A stretch of 64,000 nt of DNA from Alloyangia pacifica. Its GTDB lineage: Bacteria; Pseudomonadota; Alphaproteobacteria; Rhodobacterales; Rhodobacteraceae. The stretch lies in contig NZ_CP022190.1 of assembly GCF_003111685.1 (NCBI RefSeq), forward strand, positions 954,001-1,018,000, given 5' to 3'. The notes under the pieces were generated by a model. It made no database searches and was not told where the DNA came from. It saw only the letters and a program-made list of their open reading frames with translations. Of this stretch, positions 20,826 to 28,192 are shown in pieces (position 1 is the first letter of the stretch; the number at the start of each line of letters is the position of its first letter). Made by a program: the position numbers and the translations under genes.

Positions 20826-22729
20826 GCGCCGCCCTCCAGCATGGCGCGGGCGAGGCGGCGGAGCTCTTCGGGGGAAATGGGCTTTTCGAGGAAGGGCCGA
20901 CCGGCGCCGTCGAGGAAGCCGCGCGCCTGCGGGCTCATCGTGTCGCCGGTGACAAAGCCCATGCGGCGGGCCATCGCAGGGCGGTCGCGCAGGAGCCGCT
21001 CGTAGAAGCCGCGCCCGCCAAGCCCGGGCATGTTGAGATCGGTGAGGATCAGCGCGAAGTCCTGCACCGCCAGCAGCGCGAGCGCCGCCTCGGCCGAGTT
21101 CGCCACGGTCACCTCGAAGCCGTCGCGCAGGAGGATCTCGCGGATGAGGTCCGACACGTCCTCCTCGTCGTCGACCACCAGCACCGCGCCGCGCCCGGCA
21201 GGCTTTTCCAACGGCGCCCTGCCGGGGGCAGGCGCGGCGTCCACCTCGGTGGTTGGCAGGCGCACCACCAGTGTGGCGCCCGGCCCGCCCTCGGCGAGGG
21301 CGATGGTGCCGGAATGGGCGGTGACGATACGGTGGCAGAGCGCCAGCCCGATGCCGGTGCCCGCACCGACGGGCTTGGTGGTGAAGAGCGGGTCGAAGAT
21401 GCGGCTGCGAATGTGCTTGGGGATGCCGGGACCGTCGTCGGCGACACGAAGCTCGACCATCTGCGCCTCGGGGTGGTGGGTCAGCGAAACGTCGATCCGG
21501 CCTCCGGTGCCGCTTTCGGCGATGGCCTGATCGGCATTGGTCACGAGGTTGATGACCACCTGCGCGATCTGGTGGGCGTCGCCGCGCACCGGCGGCAGGT
21601 CGGGGGCGATGTCCAGAGAGACCTCCGCCGCCAGCCCCTCGGCGCTCTGCGAGAGCGCGCCCACGGCGGTCTCGACGGTCTCGGCGATGTCCATGGGCAC
21701 CAGCCGCGCCGGCTGCTGACGGGCCATGGCGAGAAAGGACTTCACGATCCGGGCGCAGCGTTCGGCAGCGTCCGAGATCTTTTCGACCCGGCGCAGCACT
21801 TCGTCAGAGATTTCCTCGTCGCGCAGCATCAGCGCATGACCAACCACCACCGACAGCGGGTTGTTCAGCTCGTGCGCCACACCGGCCAGAAGCTCGCCGA
21901 GGGCCGACATTTTCTCGGCCTGGAAAATCTGCTCGCGCTGCGCGGCAAGGCGGCGGCGCAGGTCCACCTCCTTTGAGACATCGACGGTGGACGAGACCAG
22001 CACATCCTCGCCCCGGTACTGGATCAGCCGTGCCGACACGAGGCTCGGGAACCGCCCCCCGTCGGCGCGGATGCCGGTGACCGGCATGTCGTCAACGCGC
22101 CCGTCGGGCAGCACGGCGGTGATGAAATCGGCCCGCTCGGCGCGCGAGGCGAAATGCGCGTGGGTGTGCTCGGCGCTGCCAAGAAGCTCGGTGGCGGCGG
22201 GTGAGCGATAGATCACCTCGCCGTCGCCGACGCGGGACATGATGATATTGGCCGGGCAACTTTCCAGCACCTTGCGCACAAGCTGGTCGGCGGCGCGCTC
22301 GGTCTCCTCGAAGGCGCGGCGCTCGGTGATGTCCGTCTGCACCAGCACGAAGCCACCCGCCGCGGTGCTGCGCAGCAGGATCTCGGTGACGCGGTCGCCG
22401 GCCTCGATCTCGAGCGGGGTGACCATCCAATCGCCGCCCGCGAGCCGCGCTTCCATGAAGCTGAGCCGCTCGGCGTCCGCCGCGCTCAGACCTCCCCGCA
22501 GGACCCATTCACGCAGCAGGAGCGACCAGCCCACCCCTTCGGCCAGAAGGTTCGCCACCGACGGGTTCATCTCGGCAAAGCCACGGTTGAAGCGCAGCAA
22601 CCCTGCATTCTCGTCGAAGATAGCGAGACCCTCGGACAGCGCATCGATCACCTCGGCCAGCATGTCAGCGGGACGCCGCGCCGCGCCCTCCGCCGGTTCC
22701 GGCACCGAAGGGTCGAAGCGCACCGCCAT
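20822..22729 (-). CDS. Soluble hybrid histidine kinase with two PAS domains and a receiver
   Basis: This 635-aa protein has no membrane span. Domains in order are PAS (about 22-138), PAS (about 150-255), HisKA with His286 in LAGVAHELNNPLS, HATPase (about 385-500, DDGPGIPKH and GTGIGLAL) and a C-terminal receiver (about 515-630) with LTDLNMPG. It is thus a cytosolic sensor with an internal phosphorelay, working with the coupled response regulator. The start 22729 has GGAG ahead and lies one base after the upstream stop; longer versions have an implausible Arg/Pro-rich N-terminus. The signal may come from the hemoglobin and cyclase-like proteins encoded upstream. Confidence 0.9.
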   Translation of the reverse strand: MAVRFDPSVPEPAEGAARRPADMLAEVIDALSEGLAIFDENAGLLRFNRGFAEMNPSVANLLAEGVGWSLLLREWVLRGGLSAADAERLSFMEARLAGGDWMVTPLEIEAGDRVTEILLRSTAAGGFVLVQTDITERRAFEETERAADQLVRKVLESCPANIIMSRVGDGEVIYRSPAATELLGSAEHTHAHFASRAERADFITAVLPDGRVDDMPVTGIRADGGRFPSLVSARLIQYRGEDVLVSSTVDVSKEVDLRRRLAAQREQIFQAEKMSALGELLAGVAHELNNPLSVVVGHALMLRDEEISDEVLRRVEKISDAAERCARIVKSFLAMARQQPARLVPMDIAETVETAVGALSQSAEGLAAEVSLDIAPDLPPVRGDAHQIAQVVINLVTNADQAIAESGTGGRIDVSLTHHPEAQMVELRVADDGPGIPKHIRSRIFDPLFTTKPVGAGTGIGLALCHRIVTAHSGTIALAEGGPGATLVVRLPTTEVDAAPAPGRAPLEKPAGRGAVLVVDDEEDVSDLIREILLRDGFEVTVANSAEAALALLAVQDFALILTDLNMPGLGGRGFYERLLRDRPAMARRMGFVTGDTMSPQARGFLDGAGRPFLEKPISPEELRRLARAMLEGGA

Positions 22730-22730
22730 C

Positions 22731-23780
22731 TCAGCGCTCCTGCGGCGCGCGCATCTCGGCGGCGATGCGGAAAACCGTCTCTTCGCTGCCGTCCGAGCGC
22801 GTGATGCTGCCCGCCTCGGCGGCGGTGAACGCATCACCGAGCCGCTCGACCACCGCGCGGTTGCCGGAAATGGTCATCGGCTCGGCCTTGTAGCGCAGCT
22901 GTCCGGCGGTGATCACCGCCGGGCCGAAGACGTCGTAGATGTATTTCTGCACGCCGACCACCGAGCCGACCACCGCCCCCGCGGCGATGCCGACGCGGCA
23001 TGACCATTGGATCGGGTGACTGCCGTTGCGCTGGTTCAGGTATCGCATGAAGCGGATGGCGGCATTGGCCGCGGCCTGCGCGTGGTCCTCGGTGGGATCG
23101 GGCAAGCCGGCGACGCCGATGTAGAGATCCCCCACCGCCCGGATCCGCGCGCAGCCGAACTGCTCGCCGATGCGGTCGAAGGCGGTGTAGATGTCGTTGA
23201 GCTCCGAGACGATCACCCCCGGCTCATGCGCGCTGACCATCTCGGAAAAGCCGACGAAGTCGATGCAGACCACCGAGACCGGATCGTAGAGCCGCGGGGT
23301 GACGATGCCGAAGGTCTTGTATTCCTCGTAGACCGAGCGCGGCATCATGTTGAGCAGCAGCTTCTCGACCTGCTCCTTCTCGCGCTTGATCTCGCGGGTG
23401 TTGCGCTCGACCATCATGGAGTAGCTGTCGATCATCGACTCCAGCTCCTTGATGCGCGAGATGTTCTGGCACACCAGCACCGCGATCGGCTCGTCCTCGT
23501 CGAGCGCGCGGTTGAAATCCATCGCCACGGTCATCGTCCGGCGGCGCAGCCGAAAGGTCGTCTCGGTGGTGTAGCGCCCCTCGGCGGCGAGCGCGGCACG
23601 CAGCGCCTCGGTGTCGAAATCCTGGAACTGCTCGAGCAGCTTCGAACCCACCTCGATTTCGCCGAACCAGCCGCGGAAGGTGTCGTTGCAGAAGCGCAGG
23701 CGCAGGCTCTGCAGATCGAGCAGCGCCACCCCGACCCCGATCGCCCTCAGCAGCTGCTCGTTGATCGCGGCGATGGTCAT
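22731..23780 (-). CDS. PAS-class III nucleotidyl cyclase-like protein lacking key catalytic residues
   Basis: Residues 1-110 of this 349-aa protein are PAS-like, 110-145 form a predicted coiled coil, and 165-330 are a class III cyclase homology domain. The two metal aspartates are present (Asp174 in CIDFVGF, Asp218 in VGDLY) and so is the base-binding Asp283 (YDVFG). The purine lysine is Arg214, and the transition-state Asn and Arg positions are Ile290 and Gln294. It is therefore probably not a normal adenylate or guanylate cyclase and may be a nucleotide- or signal-binding regulator. The gene follows the hemoglobin gene by 4 bp. Confidence 0.85.
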   Translation of the reverse strand: MTIAAINEQLLRAIGVGVALLDLQSLRLRFCNDTFRGWFGEIEVGSKLLEQFQDFDTEALRAALAAEGRYTTETTFRLRRRTMTVAMDFNRALDEDEPIAVLVCQNISRIKELESMIDSYSMMVERNTREIKREKEQVEKLLLNMMPRSVYEEYKTFGIVTPRLYDPVSVVCIDFVGFSEMVSAHEPGVIVSELNDIYTAFDRIGEQFGCARIRAVGDLYIGVAGLPDPTEDHAQAAANAAIRFMRYLNQRNGSHPIQWSCRVGIAAGAVVGSVVGVQKYIYDVFGPAVITAGQLRYKAEPMTISGNRAVVERLGDAFTAAEAGSITRSDGSEETVFRIAAEMRAPQER

Positions 23781-23784
23781 GGCG

Positions 23785-24141
23785 CTACTCCGTCACCAGG
23801 TTGCGCCGCGCCTCGAAGGCAGCAAGGATCGCAACCTGATCCTCGGGGGCGACGCCGTGATCCGCGAGCGTCGCGCGCAGCAAGCTTTGCAGCTTGTCGA
23901 AATGCCGCTGATGAATCTCGAGGTGGGCGTGCATCTTGCGGATCTGGTCATCGGTATAGGAGGCCGGGCCGCCCATCAGCGACGAGACGAACTTGGTCTG
24001 GTGATCGACGATGCGGGCCATGTCGATCTCGTCGAAGAACGGGCCGACGTCATCGTCGTCGAGCAGCCGGTCGTAGAGGTCGAGGACGATCTTGCTGACG
24101 ACAGAAAAGCCGCCGTACTTGTCGAACAGGGACTTCTCCAT
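23785..24141 (-). CDS. Group I truncated hemoglobin
   Basis: This 118-aa protein has the two-over-two globin pattern: KYGG near the N-terminus, Tyr23 at B10 (LYDRLL), a GGP turn at about 57-59 and proximal His71 in RKMHAHLEIHQRHFD. Truncated hemoglobins of this group bind oxygen and nitric oxide and either detoxify NO or sense gases. I chose ATG 24141, six bases after GGGGGAG. It is the first gene of the eight-gene minus-strand locus, directly ahead of the cyclase-like gene, so a heme sensor role is inferred. Confidence 0.88.
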   Translation of the reverse strand: MEKSLFDKYGGFSVVSKIVLDLYDRLLDDDDVGPFFDEIDMARIVDHQTKFVSSLMGGPASYTDDQIRKMHAHLEIHQRHFDKLQSLLRATLADHGVAPEDQVAILAAFEARRNLVTE

Positions 24142-24195
24142 GGCCATCTCCCCCGGAGCGCGCGGCTTTTCGCTATAGAAATCTGCTGATCTGAA

Positions 24196-24210
24196 ATGTT
24201 CTACAAACAT
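24196..24210. promoter_or_regulatory. Inverted repeat upstream of the truncated hemoglobin operon
   Basis: ATGTTCTACAAACAT has perfect 5-bp arms (ATGTT/AACAT) around a 5-bp spacer and lies 55 bp upstream of the hemoglobin start. It sits in a small A/T-rich patch consistent with a promoter. The symmetric ATG...CAT form loosely resembles sites of NO-responsive Rrf2 (NsrR-type) regulators, but no FNR/NNR box (TTGAT-N4-ATCAA) is present. The identity of the binding protein is unknown. Confidence 0.35.
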
Positions 24211-24275
24211 GCGGGATCTTGCACCTCTGTGGCAAGGTTTTCGTCCGGCGGGGAACCCCCAGCGTCAGCGCCCCC

Positions 24276-24326
24276 CGTTTCAGCCGCGTGTCGTGGCGGG
24301 GACGGATTTGTTTCGAGTGTTTCAGC
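24276..24326 (-). promoter_or_regulatory. GTTTC-repeat element upstream of the hemoglobin operon (site A)
   Basis: GTTTC is found at 24277, 24310 and 24319: a single half-site, 33 bp of spacing, then a doublet with 9-bp period (TGTTTCGAGTGTTTCAGC at 24309-24326). The doublet differs from site B at 26869 in one base of 18. The element lies 135-185 bp upstream of the truncated hemoglobin start and downstream of a hairpin that ends the previous transcript, so it can only serve the hemoglobin unit. Confidence 0.55.
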
Positions 24327-24363
24327 GCAGCGGCGGTCGGGCCGAGAGGTGCACCGCGCGGAA

Positions 24364-24387
24364 GGGATGGCCCCACCGGGCCATCCC
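24364..24387 (-). terminator. Hairpin after the FAD monooxygenase gene
   Basis: GGGATGGCCC (24364-24373) and GGGCCATCCC (24378-24387) form a perfect 10-bp stem with a CACC loop, starting 7 bp after the stop codon of the minus-strand FAD monooxygenase gene. There is no clear T-run. It separates that transcript from the hemoglobin operon. Confidence 0.5.
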
Positions 24388-24393
24388 CGCCGC

Positions 24394-25530
24394 TCAGGCG
24401 ACGCGCCGCACCTCGTCGCGCGCCCCGGCAATCCATGCCTGGTTCGCCTTCATCGCGCGGTTCAGCTGCTTGTGCAGATCGGCCAGTTCATCCAGCGTCC
24501 AGTCGAGGCTGGCGATACGGTCGGAAAGCTCGAAGATCGGCAACGAGAGCCGATCCCGCAGGGACTCGTAGCTGCTTAGGGAGCCCGATTTCACGGCCTC
24601 CGCCAGCAGCTCGGAATCCCGGAAGGCGTCGGTGATGCCATGGGCGGTGATCGGGTCGCGGAACCAGCTGGCGTCGCCCACCAGCGTCCAGCCCGGGCCA
24701 GCGCAGCGGCGCATGTAGCCCTTGAGCCCCGCGAAGATCACCCGCGCCTCGGCGGGCTCGGCTCCGGCCATGTCCTCGGCCATCCGCGGCATGTGGCGCG
24801 CCGCAAGCGCCTGCACCGGGGCGCTGCGCAGCGCGGCGTGGGAGTCTTCCGGGAGCGCGACGAAGGCACAGCTTCCGCCGTCATTGGTTGGGATAATCCC
24901 GCCCGCGGCGCCGTTGGTGAAATGCCAGCGGAAGCCACGGTTGGGCAGTCCCGAGAAATATTGGTAGGCGCAGGCCACCGTGTGGCGCGCCTGCCGCGTG
25001 ACCTCGGCCCCGACAAGCCGCGCCACGCGCGAACGCTTGCCGTCGGCGCCGATGACCAGCCCGGCCGAGACCTCGCGCGTGGTGCCATCGGCCAGGGTCA
25101 GCCGCGCGCCGGTGACCCGGCCTTGCGGGTCATGGATCAGCGCCGCGCAGCGTGTCTCATAGCGCAGCTCCGCGCCCGCCTCGGCAGCGGCCTCGGCCAG
25201 CATCCGGTCGAGCAGGTGGCGGCGCGGCGCCATCAGGGTCTTGACGCAGTGCTCGGGGCGGAGGGCGATGTCGAGGGTCTCGGCGCCATAGATGAAACTC
25301 GTGCGCGCGATCTGCGGGGTTCCCGCCGCGCGGAGCGGTTCGGCGAGGCCCCAGCGCTCCAGCAACATGACCGCCCCGCGCATCAGCGCATGGGTGGACA
25401 TTGTGTCGGTGCCAGCACGGGCACCGTCGATCAGCAGGACCCGGACGCCGCTCCGCGCGAGCTGCAGGGCCGTGGCCGCGCCAGCGCAGCGGGCGCCCAC
25501 GATGAGGACGTCGTAAGTTTCTGTGGTCAT
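24394..25530 (-). CDS. FAD-dependent monooxygenase / geranylgeranyl-reductase-like oxidoreductase
   Basis: This 378-aa flavoprotein has the N-terminal FAD motif VLIVGARCAGAATALQLARSG-like loop and, at about residue 270, the GDASWFRDPITAHGITDAF motif of the aromatic hydroxylase (PHBH) fold. Start 25530 is preceded by AAGGA; the longer frame upstream is antisense to nothing useful and lacks homology. It follows the CzcO-like flavoprotein gene by 16 bp and is probably co-transcribed. The pair could carry out successive oxidations; the substrate is not visible from sequence. Confidence 0.82.
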   Translation of the reverse strand: MTTETYDVLIVGARCAGAATALQLARSGVRVLLIDGARAGTDTMSTHALMRGAVMLLERWGLAEPLRAAGTPQIARTSFIYGAETLDIALRPEHCVKTLMAPRRHLLDRMLAEAAAEAGAELRYETRCAALIHDPQGRVTGARLTLADGTTREVSAGLVIGADGKRSRVARLVGAEVTRQARHTVACAYQYFSGLPNRGFRWHFTNGAAGGIIPTNDGGSCAFVALPEDSHAALRSAPVQALAARHMPRMAEDMAGAEPAEARVIFAGLKGYMRRCAGPGWTLVGDASWFRDPITAHGITDAFRDSELLAEAVKSGSLSSYESLRDRLSLPIFELSDRIASLDWTLDELADLHKQLNRAMKANQAWIAGARDEVRRVA

Positions 25531-25546
25531 GTGGATATTCCTTTTG

Positions 25547-26794
25547 TCAGGCGGCAAGTTGATTGCCCCGGCGCAAGCCGGCGGCGATGATCGGGGCGAG
25601 GTCTTCGGCATCGCGTCCGACCCCATGGATGAAGGCCGAGGCCCGGTGGCGCAGGAACGGCAGTCCGAGCGCGTAGAGCCCGGGCACGGCGGTGATCCCG
25701 CGGTTGGTGTCCAGCTCGCCCGCGGCGTTCAGCACCGGCAGGTGCAGCCACGGGTAGCTGCGGCGGAAACCGGTCGCCCAGACGACCGTGCGGATGCCCT
25801 GCGCCGAGAGGTCGAGACTCTGTGGCCCGGCGCGCGGGAGATCCGGCGCCCGCCAGGCTTCCGGATCAGCGGGCAACAGGCTCCCGGTCGCGACGAGATG
25901 GGTCTCGAGCTGGGTCAGCAGCTTGCGCCGCCGCCGCTCGCCCGCGTCGAGCTCGGCTCCGAGTTCAGGGTCGAGCTGCAGCACGGATCCCTCCGCCCGC
26001 AGCGCCCGCCCCACCAGCCGCACGCCCATGGCCCGCAGGTGGTCGAGACCGAGTGCCCCGCCACCGCCGGAGCCGGTGAGCTGCAGCGAGGGCAGCGCCA
26101 TCAGATGGGCAGGGTCGGCGTTCTCGGGACGCGAGGCACCGAGAAAGCCGCTTTGCGAGAGCAGCTCGAAGACCTCGCGACCCCGGTAACGGCGCGGCGC
26201 GCGGACATGGCGGCCCACCGCCAGTGTCACCGGGCGCCCCGAGGCTTGAATCTCGGCGGCCAGTTGCACCCCGGTGGCCGAGGCACCGACGACCAGCACG
26301 CCGCCCTCGGGCAGAGCCTCGGCGCCTTTGTAGCGCGTCGGCACGACCTGGGTGATCTCCTTCGGCAGGGCCTCGGCCCAGACCGGGACCGCCGGCAGGT
26401 CGCAGGCGCCGGTTGCGATGACCACCGCCCGGGAGAACCACTGCCGCCCGCCCGCGACAATCCGGAAGCGGCCGTTCTCGCGCGTCACCGACTGCACCTC
26501 GCAGCCCGTGACCACCGGGGCCGAGATCGCCGCGCGGTAGCTCTCGAGGCGGGCGGCAAACGCGGCGGCGGACATGAAGTCCTCGGGGGCATCCTCGGAC
26601 CAGGGACCCGGCAGGCGGTTCATCCAGTTGGGTGTCAGCAGGTGCAGCCCCGGCCAACGCTCGGAATGCCAGCGTTCGCCAACCCGTCCGCGCTCGAGCA
26701 AGATGTGGTCGATGCCGCGGCGCGACAGGGACCAGCTGAGGGCGAGACCGGCCTGGCCGGCGCCGAGGATCAGGACGTTGGTGGCAGTGCTCAT
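25547..26794 (-). CDS. Flavin-containing monooxygenase (CzcO/TrkA-like)
   Basis: This 415-aa protein has two dinucleotide-binding loops, GAGQAG at 11-16 for FAD and GASATG at about 170 for NADPH, and the FMO-type phrases ERGRVGERWHSERWPGLHLL and VVWATGFRRSYPW. It resembles the putative flavoprotein monooxygenases often named CzcO. These use NADPH and oxygen to oxidise soft nucleophiles such as sulfur or nitrogen, or ketones. It starts a two-gene unit with the PHBH-fold oxidoreductase, and a GTTTC-repeat element begins 42 bp upstream. Confidence 0.82.
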   Translation of the reverse strand: MSTATNVLILGAGQAGLALSWSLSRRGIDHILLERGRVGERWHSERWPGLHLLTPNWMNRLPGPWSEDAPEDFMSAAAFAARLESYRAAISAPVVTGCEVQSVTRENGRFRIVAGGRQWFSRAVVIATGACDLPAVPVWAEALPKEITQVVPTRYKGAEALPEGGVLVVGASATGVQLAAEIQASGRPVTLAVGRHVRAPRRYRGREVFELLSQSGFLGASRPENADPAHLMALPSLQLTGSGGGGALGLDHLRAMGVRLVGRALRAEGSVLQLDPELGAELDAGERRRRKLLTQLETHLVATGSLLPADPEAWRAPDLPRAGPQSLDLSAQGIRTVVWATGFRRSYPWLHLPVLNAAGELDTNRGITAVPGLYALGLPFLRHRASAFIHGVGRDAEDLAPIIAAGLRRGNQLAA

Positions 26795-26835
26795 CGGGTT
26801 TCTCCGTTGCGGTTTTCCGAAGACTGCCCGCCCCG

Positions 26836-26886
26836 CGTTTCGCCCATGCCTCGCGATAGGGGGTTTGATGTTTCGACTGTTTCAGC
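26836..26886 (-). promoter_or_regulatory. GTTTC-repeat element upstream of the monooxygenase pair (site B)
   Basis: GTTTC occurs at 26837, 26870 and 26879. The single site, 33-bp gap and 9-bp-period doublet (TGTTTCGACTGTTTCAGC) reproduce site A almost exactly. It begins 42 bp upstream of the CzcO-like gene, in the right place for an activator or a repressor overlapping a promoter. Confidence 0.55.
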
Positions 26887-26911
26887 CCGCCGCTCCCCCG
26901 CCGCAAAGCAA

Positions 26912-26940
26912 ACGGCCCGCAGCGCAGGGCGGCGGGCCGT
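26912..26940 (-). terminator. Hairpin after the 56-aa ORF
   Basis: ACGGCCCGC (26912-26920) and GCGGGCCGT (26932-26940) form a perfect 9-bp stem. Read on the minus strand it is followed by TTTGCTTTG, which is a fair rho-independent terminator for the OsmC/56-aa transcript. It lies between that unit and the promoter of the CzcO-like gene. Confidence 0.55.
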
Positions 26941-26983
26941 CAGGGAGGACCAAGGGAGGCGTGGAAAGGGGGCTCTGCAGGGC

Positions 26984-27154
26984 TCAGGCAGCCATCGGCA
27001 TCGAACTCTCCTTCGATGGGATCGTCGGCGCGTGGACGAGCAGGCAGCTGCGGTCCCACCAAGTGCGGAAGTCGTCGATGGTGTCGCGCAGGGCGACGTG
27101 GTCGAAGCCGGAGCCGTAACCGGGCTTGACGGCGGGGGCGTTGAATCGGGGCAT
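26984..27154 (-). CDS. 56-aa hypothetical protein in the OsmC transcription unit
   Basis: The frame starts MPRFNAPAVKPGYGSGFDHV and includes DDFRTWWDRSCLLVHAP. It is soluble and rich in aromatic residues. AGGAGAG lies four bases before the ATG, one of the best ribosome sites in the region, and a terminator-like hairpin follows. It is 86 bp after the OsmC gene and probably on the same mRNA. I do not recognise the family. The single cysteine and the Trp pair are candidate functional residues. Confidence 0.5.
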   Translation of the reverse strand: MPRFNAPAVKPGYGSGFDHVALRDTIDDFRTWWDRSCLLVHAPTIPSKESSMPMAA

Positions 27155-27240
27155 GGGTCTCTCCTCTGGAGGCAGGGTTGAAAGCGCTGGCCCGCGCCCC
27201 GGATGGCGCGGGCGGTCTGTCACGGAGGCGTCGCGGGGGC

Positions 27241-27819
27241 TCAGGGGGCCATCTCGACCGAGACCGGCACACCGTTGCTCAGCACGTCAAAGACCGCGGA
27301 GCGGGCGACCGACTGCTCGACGATCTCGCGCAGTGTCTCCTGCGGAGCATCGCCGCGGATGGAGACCGCCATGCGCACGCCGGTGAAGCCGTTGCGGGCG
27401 GACTTGTCGAGGCCGAGGATGCCGTTGAGGTTGATGTCGCCCTCGATCTTCGTCTCGACCGCGTGCAGCTTCACCTGGCGGATCGAGGCGATATTGCCGA
27501 TGCCCGCGGTGATGCAGGAAGCCAGCGCGGCAAGCAGCAGTTCGACCGGGGTCACGCCGTTGTCGGCCCCGCAGAGCACCTGCGGGTGATCGCATTCGAC
27601 GGCGTAGTCGCGGCGATGCTGCATATCCTGCATGGCGCCGTGGAAGCCGGTGAAGGCGGTGCGGCTGTGGGTCGCCGAGAGCCACTCTCCGGCGGCGCGG
27701 AACGTGAACAGTGCAATCTCGGGGGTCTCGCCGACCACGCCGAGCGTGGCGAGGAAGGTGGGGACGTCGACGCCGTTCATGGCGGTCTTCGCGGGCTTCT
27801 CGAGGGTCTGGGTGGTCAT
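27241..27819 (-). CDS. OsmC family peroxiredoxin-like protein
   Basis: The 192-aa protein has the OsmC fold pattern, with LCGADNG (Cys83) and the central helix PVELLLAALASCITAGI (Cys102), the paired cysteines that reduce organic hydroperoxides in OsmC/Ohr proteins. It is longer at the N-terminus than OsmC of E. coli. Start 27819 has AGGAG seven bases ahead. It leads a transcription unit with the 56-aa protein and has a GTTTC-repeat element 83 bp upstream, linking it to the globin and monooxygenase operons. Confidence 0.85.
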   Translation of the reverse strand: MTTQTLEKPAKTAMNGVDVPTFLATLGVVGETPEIALFTFRAAGEWLSATHSRTAFTGFHGAMQDMQHRRDYAVECDHPQVLCGADNGVTPVELLLAALASCITAGIGNIASIRQVKLHAVETKIEGDINLNGILGLDKSARNGFTGVRMAVSIRGDAPQETLREIVEQSVARSAVFDVLSNGVPVSVEMAP

Positions 27820-27901
27820 GTCTGAACTCCTGTCCATTTGGGGTCTGGTGAACTCGTTGGGCGCTGAGCCCTTCCGATGGACAGAAGTTCTGACGGCCGC
27901 G

Positions 27902-27942
27902 CGTTTCAGGCCGATTGCGCGGGCTGTTTCATTCGTTTCACG
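27902..27942 (-). promoter_or_regulatory. GTTTC-repeat element upstream of the OsmC gene (site C)
   Basis: GTTTC occurs at 27903, 27926 and 27935. The doublet TGTTTC-N4-GTTTCA has the same 9-bp period as sites A and B, but the single half-site is 23 bp away rather than 33, a difference of about one helical turn. The element lies 83-123 bp upstream of the OsmC start. The rest of the 373-bp gap between the divergent genes (27820-28192) holds no convincing gene. Confidence 0.5.
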
Positions 27943-28192
27943 CCGGGACCATCACGCCGATCGGGTCGCGGCGGCCTGCGCCGACTGGTCGCAGGGCATC
28001 TTACCCGAAGCGGGCTCGCCCCGGGCCTCGCGATGACCGCCCGCCGGGGGTGACGATCGACCGGATGCCCGAAGACACGCTGCGGATGCGTGAGGTCTTT
28101 GTCTGCGCCCTCCTGCCGCCCGGCCCTTCCCGCGCTGGACCCGCCGCGCTAGACCTGCCGCGACACGATCTGAACAGGGAAGGATGACCCCG

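Noticed and set aside
24218..24236. Sigma-54-like promoter or hairpin (CTTGC...GCAAG)
   Set aside because: The -24 GG is not conserved and the arms are only 5 bp. It could be a weak sigma-54 site for the hemoglobin operon, but the match is too poor to annotate.
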